Origin: Caenorhabditis elegans | Lineage: Eukaryota; Nematoda; Chromadorea; Rhabditida; Rhabditidae | Assembly: GCF_000002985.6 (NCBI RefSeq) | Contig: NC_003284.9 | Span: 4,960,001-5,024,000, forward strand | DNA length: 64,000 nt | Reading direction: 5' to 3' | In this document: positions 49,504 through 61,290 of the stretch, piece after piece | Numbering within the stretch: position 1 is the first letter of the stretch | Layout of the letters: each line of letters opens with the position of its first letter | Program-made: the position numbers and the translations under genes | Notes under the pieces: generated by a model | Seen by the model: the letters and a program-made list of their open reading frames with translations, nothing else | The model's database searches: none | Told to the model about the DNA's origin: nothing

Positions 49504-51395
49504 ATGTGTCCGCGAAATCACTACGTTATTACTGGAGGAGGTGGATTCCTTGGTGCTCATCTTATAGCAGCTCTTCAGAAAAATGGGGATCGTACCAAAT
49601 GCATTGTCGTTGATCCGAATCCTCGATTATCCCATTTTTCAGCTATAGACTTTGATAAAAGTCTTGTGGAATATGAAAAAGTTTGAATTTTATTTCAAAT
49701 TCTGTCATTAATACTAACAGTTAAGGGCTCATTCCTTGATAGAAAAGTGCTTGAACGCGTTCTACCGAACGCTATTACAGTATTTCATCTATGTGCAATT
49801 GGGCACACCGGATGGTTTGGGGTAGAAATCATAGAATTTATAGTTTGAAAATTTAAGATTTTAAGCTTTCAGGCCCAAAAACATCGTGAATATGTGTACG
49901 CATTCAATGTAACTGGCACAAAATTTCTGATTGAAAAGTGTAAATTTTTTGGTGTTCCAAGATTTATCTACTCTTCAAGTATTGCTGTAGTGTTTGTGGG
50001 AAAACCAATTTACAATTGTGACGAATCGGAACCCTACCCTTTGAAATCGGAAGTATTGATATGTGACATAAGATTTTAATTTCAATCATATTTTCAGTAT
50101 CTTGATATTTACTCGTCTTCAAAAGCAGAAGCTGAAGCGTTTGTGCGGTCTCAGTCTACTATACAATTTAAAACAACTTGCTTGCGATTTCGAGCAATTT
50201 ATGGCCCTCAAGATGTGACAGTTGCTGAGAAAGTTGTTGTAAGTAATTTAGATGTGGCGTAAGGATTTTGTTCCTCAATGAGGTGAAAATGCTTGCAAAA
50301 CTTAATTGTATAGTGAAACAGTTTGATACATTATTTTCAACATTTTTGATAGAAAATCAGTTTTTGGGAATTTATATTGATGTGTAGAAAAACACAGTTA
50401 TTTTCTAAAAATTACTTTACTTCCTGTGGAGAATTTTAAGAAGTGGCTCAAAAACTACCTCAAAGCCGCAATATATCGAACAATTTGCCAATTAATATTT
50501 AAGTCAGGTTATATCAAATTTTCCAAACTTCCAATGAAAATTGAAATTATTTTATAAAATACTAGATACTATTTCTATTATTTCTATGTAACCTTGCAAA
50601 AAAAGTTTTGGCACAACGATGAAAAAAGGGATTTGTTGTTAATACACCGAAAAAAAGTAGCACATATCTCTATTGCAGGACACTGAACCGAAATTCGCTT
50701 CTCCATCTTTGAAAACTAAAAAATCTAAAATTTCAGCAAATGGTCCGTAAAAACTTGTTTATGGTCAAAATATCTCGCCATGGTCGGGAGTCTGTTTCAA
50801 ACATGAGCAGTGGCGAAAACTGTGGACTTGCTCTTCATCTGGCAAATCAAGAGCTATCAAAAAAAGAGGGCTCTCATGGAGAAGTTAGTCAAATTTTAAA
50901 AGTTTTAAATGTCCATAGATTTCAGGTGTATTTCATAACAGATGGTGAGACAGTCGGCCAGTACTCAGTTTGGTCCCCTTTAATAAAAGCTCTTGGCAAG
51001 ACACCACCTCATCATTTTGTTTCGTGTCTACTTGTTTCTACATTTGTATCGCTTTCATCGTATCTCTGCTATAAAATTTTTAACTCAAGCCCACCGATGA
51101 CACGATTCGAACTAGAGGTTTTGATAACAGATAACACATATTCTATTGAAAAGGCTCGAAGAGAATTGGGATATTGTCCGGAGCAAAATCTTTTTGAAAA
51201 GGTGAATATTAATTCAATTTAGAAAACAAAACACACATAAAAAAATTCCAGACTGTCGAATACTATCGTCTCAAAGCTAAACCAAAGCTGCACCAATCGG
51301 AAAACTCTAAAAATCACATGACAATGGAAGTTGTTTTATTTTTAAGTATTTGTGTCTTTTTGTCACTATTTTTGGTTTTCCAAATTGTATTATGA
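49504..51395 (+). CDS. hsd-3: 3-beta-hydroxysteroid dehydrogenase/isomerase-like SDR, copy 2, 386 aa
   Basis: Exons: 49504-49680, 49726-49821, 49873-50052, 50098-50238, 50737-50883, 50926-51201, 51252-51395 (387 codons). It has the same architecture as the gene at 45284: NHYVITGGGGFLGAHLI cofactor motif, FHLCAIGHTG, catalytic YSSSK, LRFRAIYGPQD, and hydrophobic segments near LLVSTFVSLSSYLCYKIF and the C-terminus. Exons 2, 4, 5 and 6 are exactly the same length (96, 141, 147, 276 bp) in both, proving tandem duplication. The second acceptor reads TTAAG/GG, not TTTCAG/. The Ala of HLAA in copy 1 is Cys here. The symbol is from memory and tentative. Confidence 0.83.
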
Positions 51396-51480
51396 AAAAC
51401 TTAGAAACTGTCTATGCATAAAGGGAAGCAGTTTTACCTGATTTTTTTTTTCAAAGCAGGTACATCTTTCAAGGAGCATG

Positions 51481-52192
51481 TACAGGGTGGCGCACAATTA
51501 CCCGCACACAAATACTGTAGTGTAACTTTAAAACCAGACGTCAGAAAAACATAAAACTCAACAAAAAGTTTATTCATATCCAAAACAACATAACTTGATT
51601 AGTCATGCTCCATGCGACCTCCTTTCTTAGCCATGGCTTCTCGAAGAAGTCCCGGGTAGGCATCGATGACTGTACGCAGATACTCCTCCAACAAATCGCC
51701 CCATTCCACGATCAAGATCTTCTTCAGAGCCTCAATACTTAAGTGAGGTTTGGTATGGACCTTTGCCTACAAGAACCCTCAATTGGAATAATCCAATAAG
51801 TTGAGGTCCAGCGATGACGGTGCCAGTTATTCTTAAGAATGAACGCGGTAAAATGAGTCTCGCATCAGCTTTGAGTGAGATTGGCGGTGTGCCGTCTTGC
51901 TGTTACTCCATTAAAGTGAGATGATGTCCATGGGATCAAACTCTTCTCCAAAATATCAAAACTTACAGGTCCATGTTGATTTTCACTCCTTTATTGACAA
52001 AAACAAGGAGATTTGACCTTCGGACTTAGTGGTACCATTCTGCTGAAACAGAACGGATTGAGCTGAAAATTGACGAAATAGTGAAAAACAAGATAATGAT
52101 CAAGTATTTGTATATCGCATTTGCAATGTTTTGTCCCTGCATACGTGGTGCCGCTGCAAACTTTTGTGCGGGTAATTGTGCGCCACCCTGTA
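51481..52192 (-). mobile_element. Decayed Tc1/mariner-type transposon, 712 bp
   Basis: Perfect 28-bp terminal inverted repeats (51481-51508 and 52165-52192) begin TACAGGGTGGCGCACAAT, with TA at both outer ends as in Tc1/mariner insertions. On the minus strand between about 51800 and 51599 lies the C-terminal end of a transposase: SSLDLNLLDYSN (the SPDLNPxDY-type block near the third catalytic acid), then KPHLSIEALKKILIVEWGDL and a stop after MEHD. The reading frame has internal stops and the N-terminal two thirds are missing, so it cannot encode an active enzyme. Confidence 0.85.
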
Positions 52193-54119
52193 TTTAAGCG
52201 AATGGGTCTTGCCACGCAAAATTCATTCCAGAATAGTTTTGTTTGTGCCTTTAAATTTACAATAGAAAGCTTCAAATTTAACTTCAACAAAAAAATTGCT
52301 TAAAATTGTAGGCCACGGTATAACGTATTCAAAATAAAAATATACAAAAAATACATTAAACTTGAAATTAGAATAAAAAATTGTATTCTAGGTTTTGACT
52401 TTCAGTTTCTGTAAACATCCTGCACAATGTTTTTTTTTAATTTAACGATCTAGAACTACAAATAGCTACATTTATATTGTTCCGATCAGACTTAAAGTTT
52501 CAGTTTTTCAAAATTGGAAGAACAAAAAACGACATTGGAAAAAATGTTAACGTCAACAAGTGTTGAATAATTTGTCATAAATTGTGATGTTGGCATGGAG
52601 AGCAGTATGAAATGAGTTTTTAAGAGTCGCTGCTTCGACATTCCGCCAGAAAATGACTGCGTTTCATCGCCACTCCCGAATAAATGGAAAACTATTCGTC
52701 ACGGCGCCGTTTTCTATGGGTTTCACTTCATTTTCTTAGCCAAAGTTCATTGTGTCAGTTGACGTCAAATGAAGAGCAAATGGTTATTTTTGGTGTTGAA
52801 CTATGTTTATTAAAAAATGCTAATATTGTAGATATTTGGCTGTAATTTTCAACTAAATGTCACAAATTCCAAAAAAATGAACTTTCGAATGTTTTTTTAA
52901 AATTTCAAATTGATTTCCAGGTTTACAAAACTTCCATGATTTAATATAAGGTGAGAAACAACTACTTTACGGCAAAGTTCAAATAAACGTTCAACGAAAA
53001 GTGACATAAAAAGTTTCAGCCGAAATTTTTAAAGATGAAAGCTATTTTCTGCTGTTAAACTTTCGGTAGGTACCTATTTTAAATACATTTTTTGAGATGC
53101 ATTTTTTGAAAAGTTTGTCTGGAAATTTAAAATTAGCTATGCCGTATTTCATGTAATAGTATTGCACCCCCTTAGCAAAATATTTTTCTACATATATTTC
53201 AGTAGTTAAACTTTTTTTGATATAACTATTATATAGAGATCCGAGATAGAATTCGTCAAAGTGGATGTGTCAGTTCGAGAAGTTTGAAACTGCCCACATT
53301 CGGAACCCTTAAAGCAAATACAAACGTTATAAGCTTCATAGCTAGATAACCTTACCCAACAACTTGTTCCACGCTTGAAACTAATTCGATAGAAAATGCG
53401 CAACAGTTTCGATTCTTCCCTTTTGTGTTCGAATCTCTGCGGGTCATTCATTATCTGTGGCAGTTTTTATCATCTCATCCGAAATGCGTCTCCATTGACA
53501 GTGTGTGGTTCACTTATAACAGATTTTCATTTCCTACAGTTTTTGATGTTTCCGTGACTTCCCTGAAAAGTGAACGAGGCTTTAACGACTGCAACGAACG
53601 TGTTGGATGGGTGTACGAGGCCGCACACCCATAACAATATTAGATTCAGTAGTTGCCTCGTGGAAAATTATCAGCGTTTTAAAACCAGTTTCCTTGTTTG
53701 TCATGAACATCACAACTACTTGTATGTGCCTCAAAGCAATTCGTGGTTTTTTTTCAACTTTTAAAGGCCTGCATTATTGGGACGTTGTGCTCCATTTTGT
53801 TATAAAACTGGTCAAATATATTTTCTTGCTGGTAGATGTAAATACAAAGTTTTGCTAAAATTATCATCAATTACCAGACTTCTAGTTCTGACTGGGTTTA
53901 CCAAAAAAAAAAAATTGACAATTAAAAATGCCAATCGTTATCTTCCAATTCCACAAATTCTGAGTTTTAGAGCAGAATTCTGATAGAACCAAACACATGA
54001 ACTTTTTTATCAGTCCACCCATCTACCGCACGTATCGATACCACTGTTGACATTTTTGCCATATATTGTCTTCTTTCAGTCTGACCTGCCTATTTCAACT
54101 TTTCCCCTATCCCCAAATA
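52193..54119. other. 1.9-kb intergenic region, no gene recognised
   Basis: AT-rich DNA with several overlapping 60-85-codon plus-strand frames at 53425-53983. None has a family resemblance, a start with good context or matching splice sites. It probably contains the promoter of the gene starting at 54120. Confidence 0.5.
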
Positions 54120-55226
54120 ATGCAGAGTCTATCGTCTATGTTGTCTCCGGTAAGTTTATTTTTTTGAAAATTAAATTAAATAATTGATATACTTTCAGTT
54201 AAACACAAATAATACCGTTTACTCTGATGATGTAAGGCCCAGGAGCCAGGAAACAACCAGCACAAACTTTCAAACACCTTTGACCATTACAATTCCTCCA
54301 ATTGAGTATGATATTCCAGCATGCCAGGTAAAATCTTTCATTTTTGAAATTAAAATTTTCTTCAAGTTTGAAAAAATATCCCAAATTCTGGCCTGCTCAA
54401 AAAATTTTTATTTCAGTTCAACCAACAACCACTTCTAACTTCCAAAAGCCCGGAACTTGATGCACTAGTGAAACTAAACAAAGAAATAGGAAATCAGTAC
54501 ACCTATCAAATGTTTGATGTTGAAAAAGCAAGCAATAGTAACCATCATCTTGGTTTCCAGAATGATCCGTAAGTTCAGTAAAATTAGCTATCGTTTGGCA
54601 TGGCTGCCCACACAGATTAACTTTCACATGATCTTTTTATAGTTGAAATTTTTTTAGCGCTTGTTATGATATTCGGTCATGTTGGATGAGTGTATTCACA
54701 TTAAACTTCATTCCCATTATTTGTATACGACCAGGAGCTTTTCGAATTTATTTTAAAAGTTCGTTTTTTTGAGCATTTGGAAATTTGTCAAACTTTGACT
54801 GAAATGTTTTAAAACTCTAAAAGTTTAGACTCCAAACGAAACATTTTATAGTTAGCCTGACAATTTTATAAGCAACTGAAAGTAGAAAACATTGTGTCAT
54901 TTATTTTCCCCAGAAATAAAATATTTCCTTCAAAACTACAGAATTTTTCTTAATTTTCATTTTTCAGCCGAATGGCATATGACAAGATCATCTACACTTC
55001 AACCAACAAGCTCGGCTGCAACGATTTCTATTACCAATGTGCATACGGAGAACCTAAAACCGACAGGATGGCCATCCGTCACAAGCTCGACAACGACGAC
55101 ATTGAGCCAGCAGCAAAACGTCATTGTGCCGGCGAATTAGACTACTCAAGATTTGGAAATGAGCGTAGTGTGGTTGTGCAAAATACGAATGCAATTGTGC
55201 ATCAAGAATTATGGAAGGATAATTGA
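54120..55226 (+). CDS. Unrecognised 189-aa protein, 4 exons
   Basis: Exons 54120-54149, 54199-54327, 54417-54568 and 54968-55226 join in phase to 190 codons with consensus splice sites. The protein starts MQSLSSMLSPLNTNN, has no signal peptide or membrane segment, and is hydrophilic. A Pro/Thr-rich middle (PLTITIPPIEYDIPACQ) is followed by a C-terminal part containing KLGCNDFYYQCAYGE, then AAKRHC, which could be part of a basic nuclear-type signal. Only four Cys are present, in no recognisable finger spacing. I do not recognise a family; it may be nematode-specific. Probably a cytoplasmic or nuclear protein. Confidence 0.7.
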
Positions 55227-56130
55227 TATGGAACATAACATTTTGAAATTTCTCTGCATTTTCTTTGTTGTATCACCTCGAATCCATTCTTTTTAGAAAC
55301 CGATTTTCTTCCTCGCCATTCGTTCCATTAGGAACATGATTGTCAGTCTCTTTCGCCATTCCATGAATTCCATAAACGATCTGCTCCCCTTTCCCTCCCA
55401 TCATAAAAATATCTGCATTAATGCAGTGTGAAAAATTGCCTCTTTTTCTCTCCCCCTCTCACTTCTGCATTTCAATTCAATGTTTGATGTGGGACAGGCA
55501 TGCAAACGTTGTGCTGTGTTCCAAATTCAATTTTGATTCCAATAAAAGCCCCTTCTTGTATTTTTTTTCTTGTGTTTTTTTTTGCTCCAAAATTCAATCG
55601 TCTTTATCATTTCTATTTCTCAGATCTAAAATCCTCAGAGGTCAATTCAAAAATTCAAATTTCAAAACTGAACCTTTAATTTACATGCGCAAAAAGGCAC
55701 ACAACCTATTCTCACTGAAGCGTTTTGTGCCCTCCTTCTCACCCATTTTTATATGCACTCAGCACATGAAACCGCTCCATGAAGGGATAATGCAAGCGAC
55801 TTTTGGCCCTCGATTTTTTTATAACCACATTAAATATCTTTGTTTTCTTCGATAATACCTTCTTCTTTTTCTTTTTTTTCCCATAATAGCATTCGAATTT
55901 TTGGACATAAGATAATATGAACAGATTTTTTTTAGTTTCTAATAAAGTGGAATGGGAGGGGAAGAAAAACTAATTTGGTGCTAGATTTATAATGAGAATT
56001 TTCGTTCTTTTTGTGCGCCCAACATTCTGCTCATGGAGCAAAAAAACTTTTCAATTTCCTTATTTTTTATTCAGAAGTGCTCACAAAGTTCGTAACGTTC
56101 TCCCTCCCGCCCAAAAGTTCTTATTCCGAC
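55227..56130. other. 900-bp T-rich gap, no gene recognised
   Basis: Contains the 3' UTR of the preceding gene (AATAAA-like AATAAAAG near 55540) and T-rich DNA. A 144-codon frame at 55421-55855 is low-complexity Phe/Leu/Ser with no coding signature. Confidence 0.5.
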
Positions 56131-57556
56131 ATGCCTCATGAGGTGAGTGTTTTTTTTGTTACCGGATCTAAGAGATTGAAGCAAAGACAATTTGTTCAAT
56201 ATTGTTTTTTAGACAAAGAAGAACAGTTTGAAAAGAAACTATCCGGATAGAGATGATGGTTGGTTGCTTTGTTATCTGTGAGAAAGTGTGACAATAAAGA
56301 TTACAGATCAGCTTCACAAAGAGACCGAGGGAGTTTTGACGAATGTCGTTTCGATTCTCAAAACTCAAGAAAACCAAGATGTGGCACCAAGCTTCACAGA
56401 CCAGTCGACGGTGGTTAAGGTACACATCTAGAAAATGAACACCAAACACTATGTAAAGAAGGAAACTACCGTATGAGTTTCATGAGCAAAAGTAAAATTT
56501 CAAGTAGAAATTTGTTTAAATTCGAAATTAATATAACAAATGCGCAATAATTTAATTTATTTGAAAGTCAATAGAAACATTTCAATAAAATTTAACAAAA
56601 AAAGTGATTTCAACTGATATTGGATTTTCATTTCAATGATGATTCTGGATTTTTTTCCAGGAAAAAAATATACCTGATTCAGCATATAAAAAGTTTTGTA
56701 ACTAGATTTTAAATGGATATTTGAACAATTGAACCTGAAAAGGCAAATGTTAAAAAGCCAAGCCTTCCACTGCTATGGTGCTCACAAAATCGCAGAAAAA
56801 CTTTATGAGAGTTATACCATATATTAACACGTGCTTACACATATTTGTGCGGTTGCCAACGCATGTTCATACTATTTTCACTAATCACTCTACAAGCTTA
56901 TATTTTATGTAGAAATTTATAAAAATTTGGAAATATTGTTGCAGAAAAGAGTTTGAAAGTTTTCTGTAATTAAGTGTAAAACCATTGAAAATCGCACCAA
57001 AAATGACACTAAATTGTATTGATGGTTCTTGCAACAAAAAACAGGGGGATGCAGTGCTAATAAAGATGCAGTACAAATAGAGATGCAGTTTCAATACATA
57101 ATATACGATAATTAATTATTTTAAGAATTTTGAAGAAACTTTTAAAAAACCGGTTCAAGTTTTCTAGTAATCCTTTGAACATTTTGAATAACTTTCTTAA
57201 CAAGTGAGCGTGATCCTACAAACTTAACCAATTATCATATGCTTTATGATTATAATACTAATTTTTGAAAACTCTCACGATTTTATATCAAATAAGAACT
57301 GGAAAACTAATTTTAAGACTTTTTTGAGTTGGAGAATGAAAACTTTTATTTTCAATAACTGTAACTGACGAGTAATTTTTACGAACCTACAATTCCAATT
57401 CTCTCGTACGTGTTTGCAAAGAAAACCTAAAATTGATTGAATCTGAAAGTTAATGAAGTTTCGGAACTCTTGCAAGTCATACTAATAAAAGAACAATCGT
57501 AATTTCAATTTCAGGGGTCCATTCCGCCACCAAATACTCCGTGCACTAAAGACTAG
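56131..57556 (+). CDS. Small unrecognised protein, 70 aa, 4 exons (tentative)
   Basis: Exons 56131-56142, 56213-56258, 56307-56419 and 57515-57556 give 71 codons: MPHETKKNSLKRNYPDRDD, then DQLHKETEGVLTNVVSILK, TQENQDVAPSFTDQSTVVK and GSIPPPNTPCTKD. The N-terminus is basic, the centre could form one amphipathic helix, and the C-terminus is Pro-rich. The second intron (56259-56306, donor GTTGGT) is a weak but in-frame choice; using GTGAGA at 56271 instead shifts the frame. No family is recognised. The start ATG is preceded by TTCCGAC, not an obvious trans-splice site. Confidence 0.5.
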
Positions 57557-58017
57557 TATCAAAAGTACAAACCACCAGTGTCATTCAATTGCCAAAACAA
57601 TAAGGAAGAAAAAAAAATGCATTGTCGAGTGTTTCAACACTGTTCCCTGATATAAAATTCAATTGCCTTTCAAAAGTGTTCCATTATTTTACAATTTCAT
57701 AATAATTGTCCAATTTCTTACTATTTCATATTCACTGCTAAATTATATTTTCATATTTTATTATGCTTTATACAAAAATTTGGTTTTTGCTCTTCTATTT
57801 GGTAAAGGGTAGATTTTTTCTTTATTTTTGTTTTTCAGTTACTCTCAATAAAAGAAATAGAGGCGGTCGGTGCGCTCTCCGACGGTTTTCTCTCGAAGCT
57901 ATTTGTTCTCTCCGCACTTACCAAATTTCTGTAGCATCTCTAGTCATGGCTAGATGAAAAAATTGCCTGAACTTTCCGGTGTACAATATTCAATATTTTA
58001 ATAATTTTCCTAAAATT
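57557..58017. other. Gap upstream of sek-3
   Basis: About 460 bp of AT-rich DNA with no exon; probably the sek-3 promoter and the 3' UTR of the preceding small gene. Confidence 0.5.
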
Positions 58018-60657
58018 ATGGATCCGCCAAAAAAACGAAAGTAAGTTTTTTCAACCACACGCCAAATAGATTAAAACTTAAAAATTGTTTATTTCAATTG
58101 AACACATTGAGAGTAGTGCTAGTTTTGCCAGAATTACTATTTTTATTGAACGGACCACTCTTTGTTGCACCCTATTTTGCACCCTCTCACCAGCGGAGGG
58201 TATCACTGCGCACAGGCAAAAAGAGGAAAGGCGCAATTATCGATTTTCTTCCCTGCACTGTTTCCAAGGACTTTTTGAGCAAATATTCAGCGAAACTTTG
58301 GAGTTTTTGAGAGTATTGATAAATTTTATTTTTCTCCAATATTTTATTACACTTGCCACCAGCCTCACTTATCACCATATAATTCATCATTCAGGGCAAG
58401 TCCGCAGAATGTCGTCAAGTCGAGTGCATGCAAACAGAGTGGCGTCAGACAGAGGTAACATACCTAGTTTAATGAACACGCCAGTCAATAATGACGAAAT
58501 TTCCCGCTTTTTCTTCTATACTCCACACATTCTCTCTTTCTGCTTCTCAAAAACTTTTGAAGATTACGAAATATACCACACCTCTTTTTTTTGCAGTACG
58601 TCTTCTCGAAAACGGCAGCTACAACAACCGGCTATGCCGGACGCAAACGGGCATACTTATGTAAGATTTCTTTTCGTTTTATTACGAAAAAATATTAATC
58701 CATTCATGAATTCAGGCCTTCGCGCCGCCAAGAAATCGACACAATCTGGCAAAGCTAAACTTGAGCGGCATGAGAAATCCAGAGCCAGATTTGACAAATG
58801 AAGATAATATGAATAGCTTGTAAGGCATATTGATTGGTACATTTTTCAACTGTATGATAATTGTATTTTTTCAGAGATTATGTGAAGAAATATCTATCAA
58901 ACACTCTTGTCCTCCCACCAAACGATAGAATTCACGAGTTTGAAAGAGATCACTTGCAAGAGCTGGAACTATTGGGTAATGGCAGTTTTGGAGTGGTTCG
59001 AAAGATGCTTCACAGGCCGTCTAACGTAGAAATGGCAGTTAAAGTAAGTTTACAAAAGGAAAATTTAAAGAAAAATCGATAATTTTGAGCAAATCTCCCT
59101 TATCAACAACGGCCCGGACGACGCGTTCAATAAATCGATGCAAAGGTTCCGACTGGAAGTTGAAGCAACAAAAGCGGCCAGCAACTGTGATGAGATTGTT
59201 CGATACTACGGAATCACCTTCAATGAGGTAAAAACTAATTTTTATTTGGCATAAATTATATTTGTCAATGTTTCAGGGTGTCGCCTGGATGTGCATGGAG
59301 CTGATGGACTTGTCGCTCGATAAATTGTACATGATTGCACATGATATTCAGAAGGTTGAGATTCCAGAACAGATCCTCGGAGCAGTGGCAGTTGCGGTAG
59401 ATATTTTTGAACAATTAAAACCCGCCTGCAAAACCAAATTCCTTGATAAAGTAAAACATCCGCTGCGTTAACAAAACTACACCAAAACGTATTCAATTTG
59501 TATATTTCAGACCATTCGAGCACTGGAGCATCTGAAAACCACACACCACATCATACATCGAGGTAAGTTCCCATTCCAATTTCGCTTTTTTTCCAAAATT
59601 GTTTTTATCACTTTTCAGACATCAAGCCATCGAATATTCTGCTGGACAGACATGGCTGTGTCAAGTTGTGCGATTTCGGTATCTGCGGCTATCTTCAAAA
59701 CTCAGTTGCTCAGTCTGTTGATGTCGGCTGCCGTCCGTACATGGCTGTAAGTTTTGAAATATTCAAATCATGAAGATTTCGCAATTTAAGCGGGGTTTTA
59801 TTTGCATGCGTCTCCGTGGAAACAACACCCTAACAAAGGTCGGAGTTCACATTTCAACATAATTGAGATCTCGTGAATTTTCGAAACTATCAAAAAAGAC
59901 AGGAAGCCTAAAACTAAAGAAATTTCGTTGTTTTTTCTTTTAAGCTATGAATTTTGTTTAAAAATTGTGACTCTTAACTGACAGAACTCGTTGTGTAATA
60001 AATAATTTATTCATATTTACAAACGAAACCGAAATTTGACCTATCAAAAAAAAATAGCGTGCTGCGCTTCACTACTATGCGTTATTAAATAGCTGCGCGT
60101 TTTTGTATGAAGTGTTTTCTTTTGAAAAAATCTTCAGTTTTGGAAAACGACATATGTACGTTGTTTTTAAAAGAAATTAAAAATAAAAGGACCTATTGTC
60201 AAAGCTTATTACCGATTCCATTTCAGCCTGAGCGTCTTGCACCCAATGGCGATGGATACGACATAAAATCTGAAGTATGGAGTTTGGGGATCACTATGGT
60301 CGAAGTGGCCAATGGCAAATACCCATATGATGGTTTCATGGATGCTCCAATACTCGATCAAGTTCGAATGGTTGTTTATGGAGACCCTCCAATTTTGGAT
60401 TCAGATCACGAAGTTTCGATGTCGATGAAACGGTTTATTGCGTTGTGGTAAGTGGTTTTTTTTAAATTTTGCATTGTTCCCACATCAGCATATTTTCCAG
60501 CACTATAAAAGATCGCAACCTTCGAGCAAGCTTTGACGATCTGAAGAAAACAAACATCTACAGAGACTACATCCAAGAAGAGCATCGTGTTACTGTTGGC
60601 CAATTTGTATTAAAAATGTATCAACACCGTCTTCGTCTTCCGTTTGCTATCTTTTAA
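58018..60657 (+). CDS. sek-3: MAP kinase kinase (MKK3/6-like), 11 exons, 410 aa
   Basis: Dual-specificity kinase that would phosphorylate a p38/JNK-type MAPK. Exons: 58018-58040, 58395-58453, 58597-58657, 58715-58819, 58875-59043, 59090-59227, 59277-59396, 59511-59562, 59619-59746, 60227-60447, 60501-60657 (411 codons). The N-terminus MDPPKKRKASPQN is basic and may dock a MAPK or act as an NLS. Kinase motifs: LGNGSFGVVRKM (Gly loop), MAVKQIS (catalytic Lys), ELMDLSLDKLY, HRDIKPSNILL, DFGICGYL, an activation loop with SVAQS before VGCRPYMAPER, and SEVWSLGITMVEVANGKYPYDG. All catalytic residues are intact. The acceptor before 59090 reads TTTTGAG. The symbol sek-3 is from family plus locus memory. 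Confidence 0.9.
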
Positions 60658-61290
60658 CTTTTGGATGGATCATCCATTTTGTATTATTAGTATTATTTGT
60701 TCAATACCTTTTTCCCCATTTCCACTGTTCACTACGGAATCATTCATATCATTTTCCTCGTCCGTCTCAACTTTCCACTACTTGTTGCCTTTTTTCTTTC
60801 TAAACTACCGAAACAAATTCCCATGCACCTCATCATGTTCTACAATTTTTTAAAGTAAATTCAATGTATTTGTGATAACATCCATGCATATTCTAGTCAT
60901 TCACAACCAATCAATTTGTGATTATTTTTCTCAATAAGATGTTTCTATTTCACTCTCTAATCAGCACCGAAGCTCATTTTCTACATTACACACACGAGAG
61001 TGATTCATTTATTTGTCTTTTGTTTCTATCATCTCGTTTTGATGTCACTCTTGTCATGTTTTCGAGTGAAAATGAACACTGTAAAAAGAAATTGATCATC
61101 AAAGTGAATTTCTAAAATGCCAAACATTCGATTGTTATTATTAATATTAAGACAACAACAACCATCCATGGATTTGCGAGAATGGAGGTCAAGATATCTG
61201 TCGCGCGAGAAACAGTTGAAATTAGGGGGCAAAAGAGAAAGGAAGAAAAGTTTGTCGAATCGTATCTGTGAAACATTTGATTAGGTTGGA
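60658..61290. other. 3' flank of sek-3 and promoter of the PAN-like gene
   Basis: About 630 bp, T-rich at first, with no supported exon. It contains the sek-3 3' UTR and probably the promoter of the secreted protein gene that begins at 61291. The small open frames here are unsupported. Confidence 0.5.

Noticed and set aside
53425..53983. Cluster of overlapping 65-85-codon frames
   Set aside because: They use several frames over the same DNA and have no family resemblance or consistent splice sites.
58085..58801. 238-codon plus-strand frame
   Set aside because: It runs through sek-3 introns and out-of-frame exons; the kinase exons read in another frame have consensus splice sites and recognised motifs.
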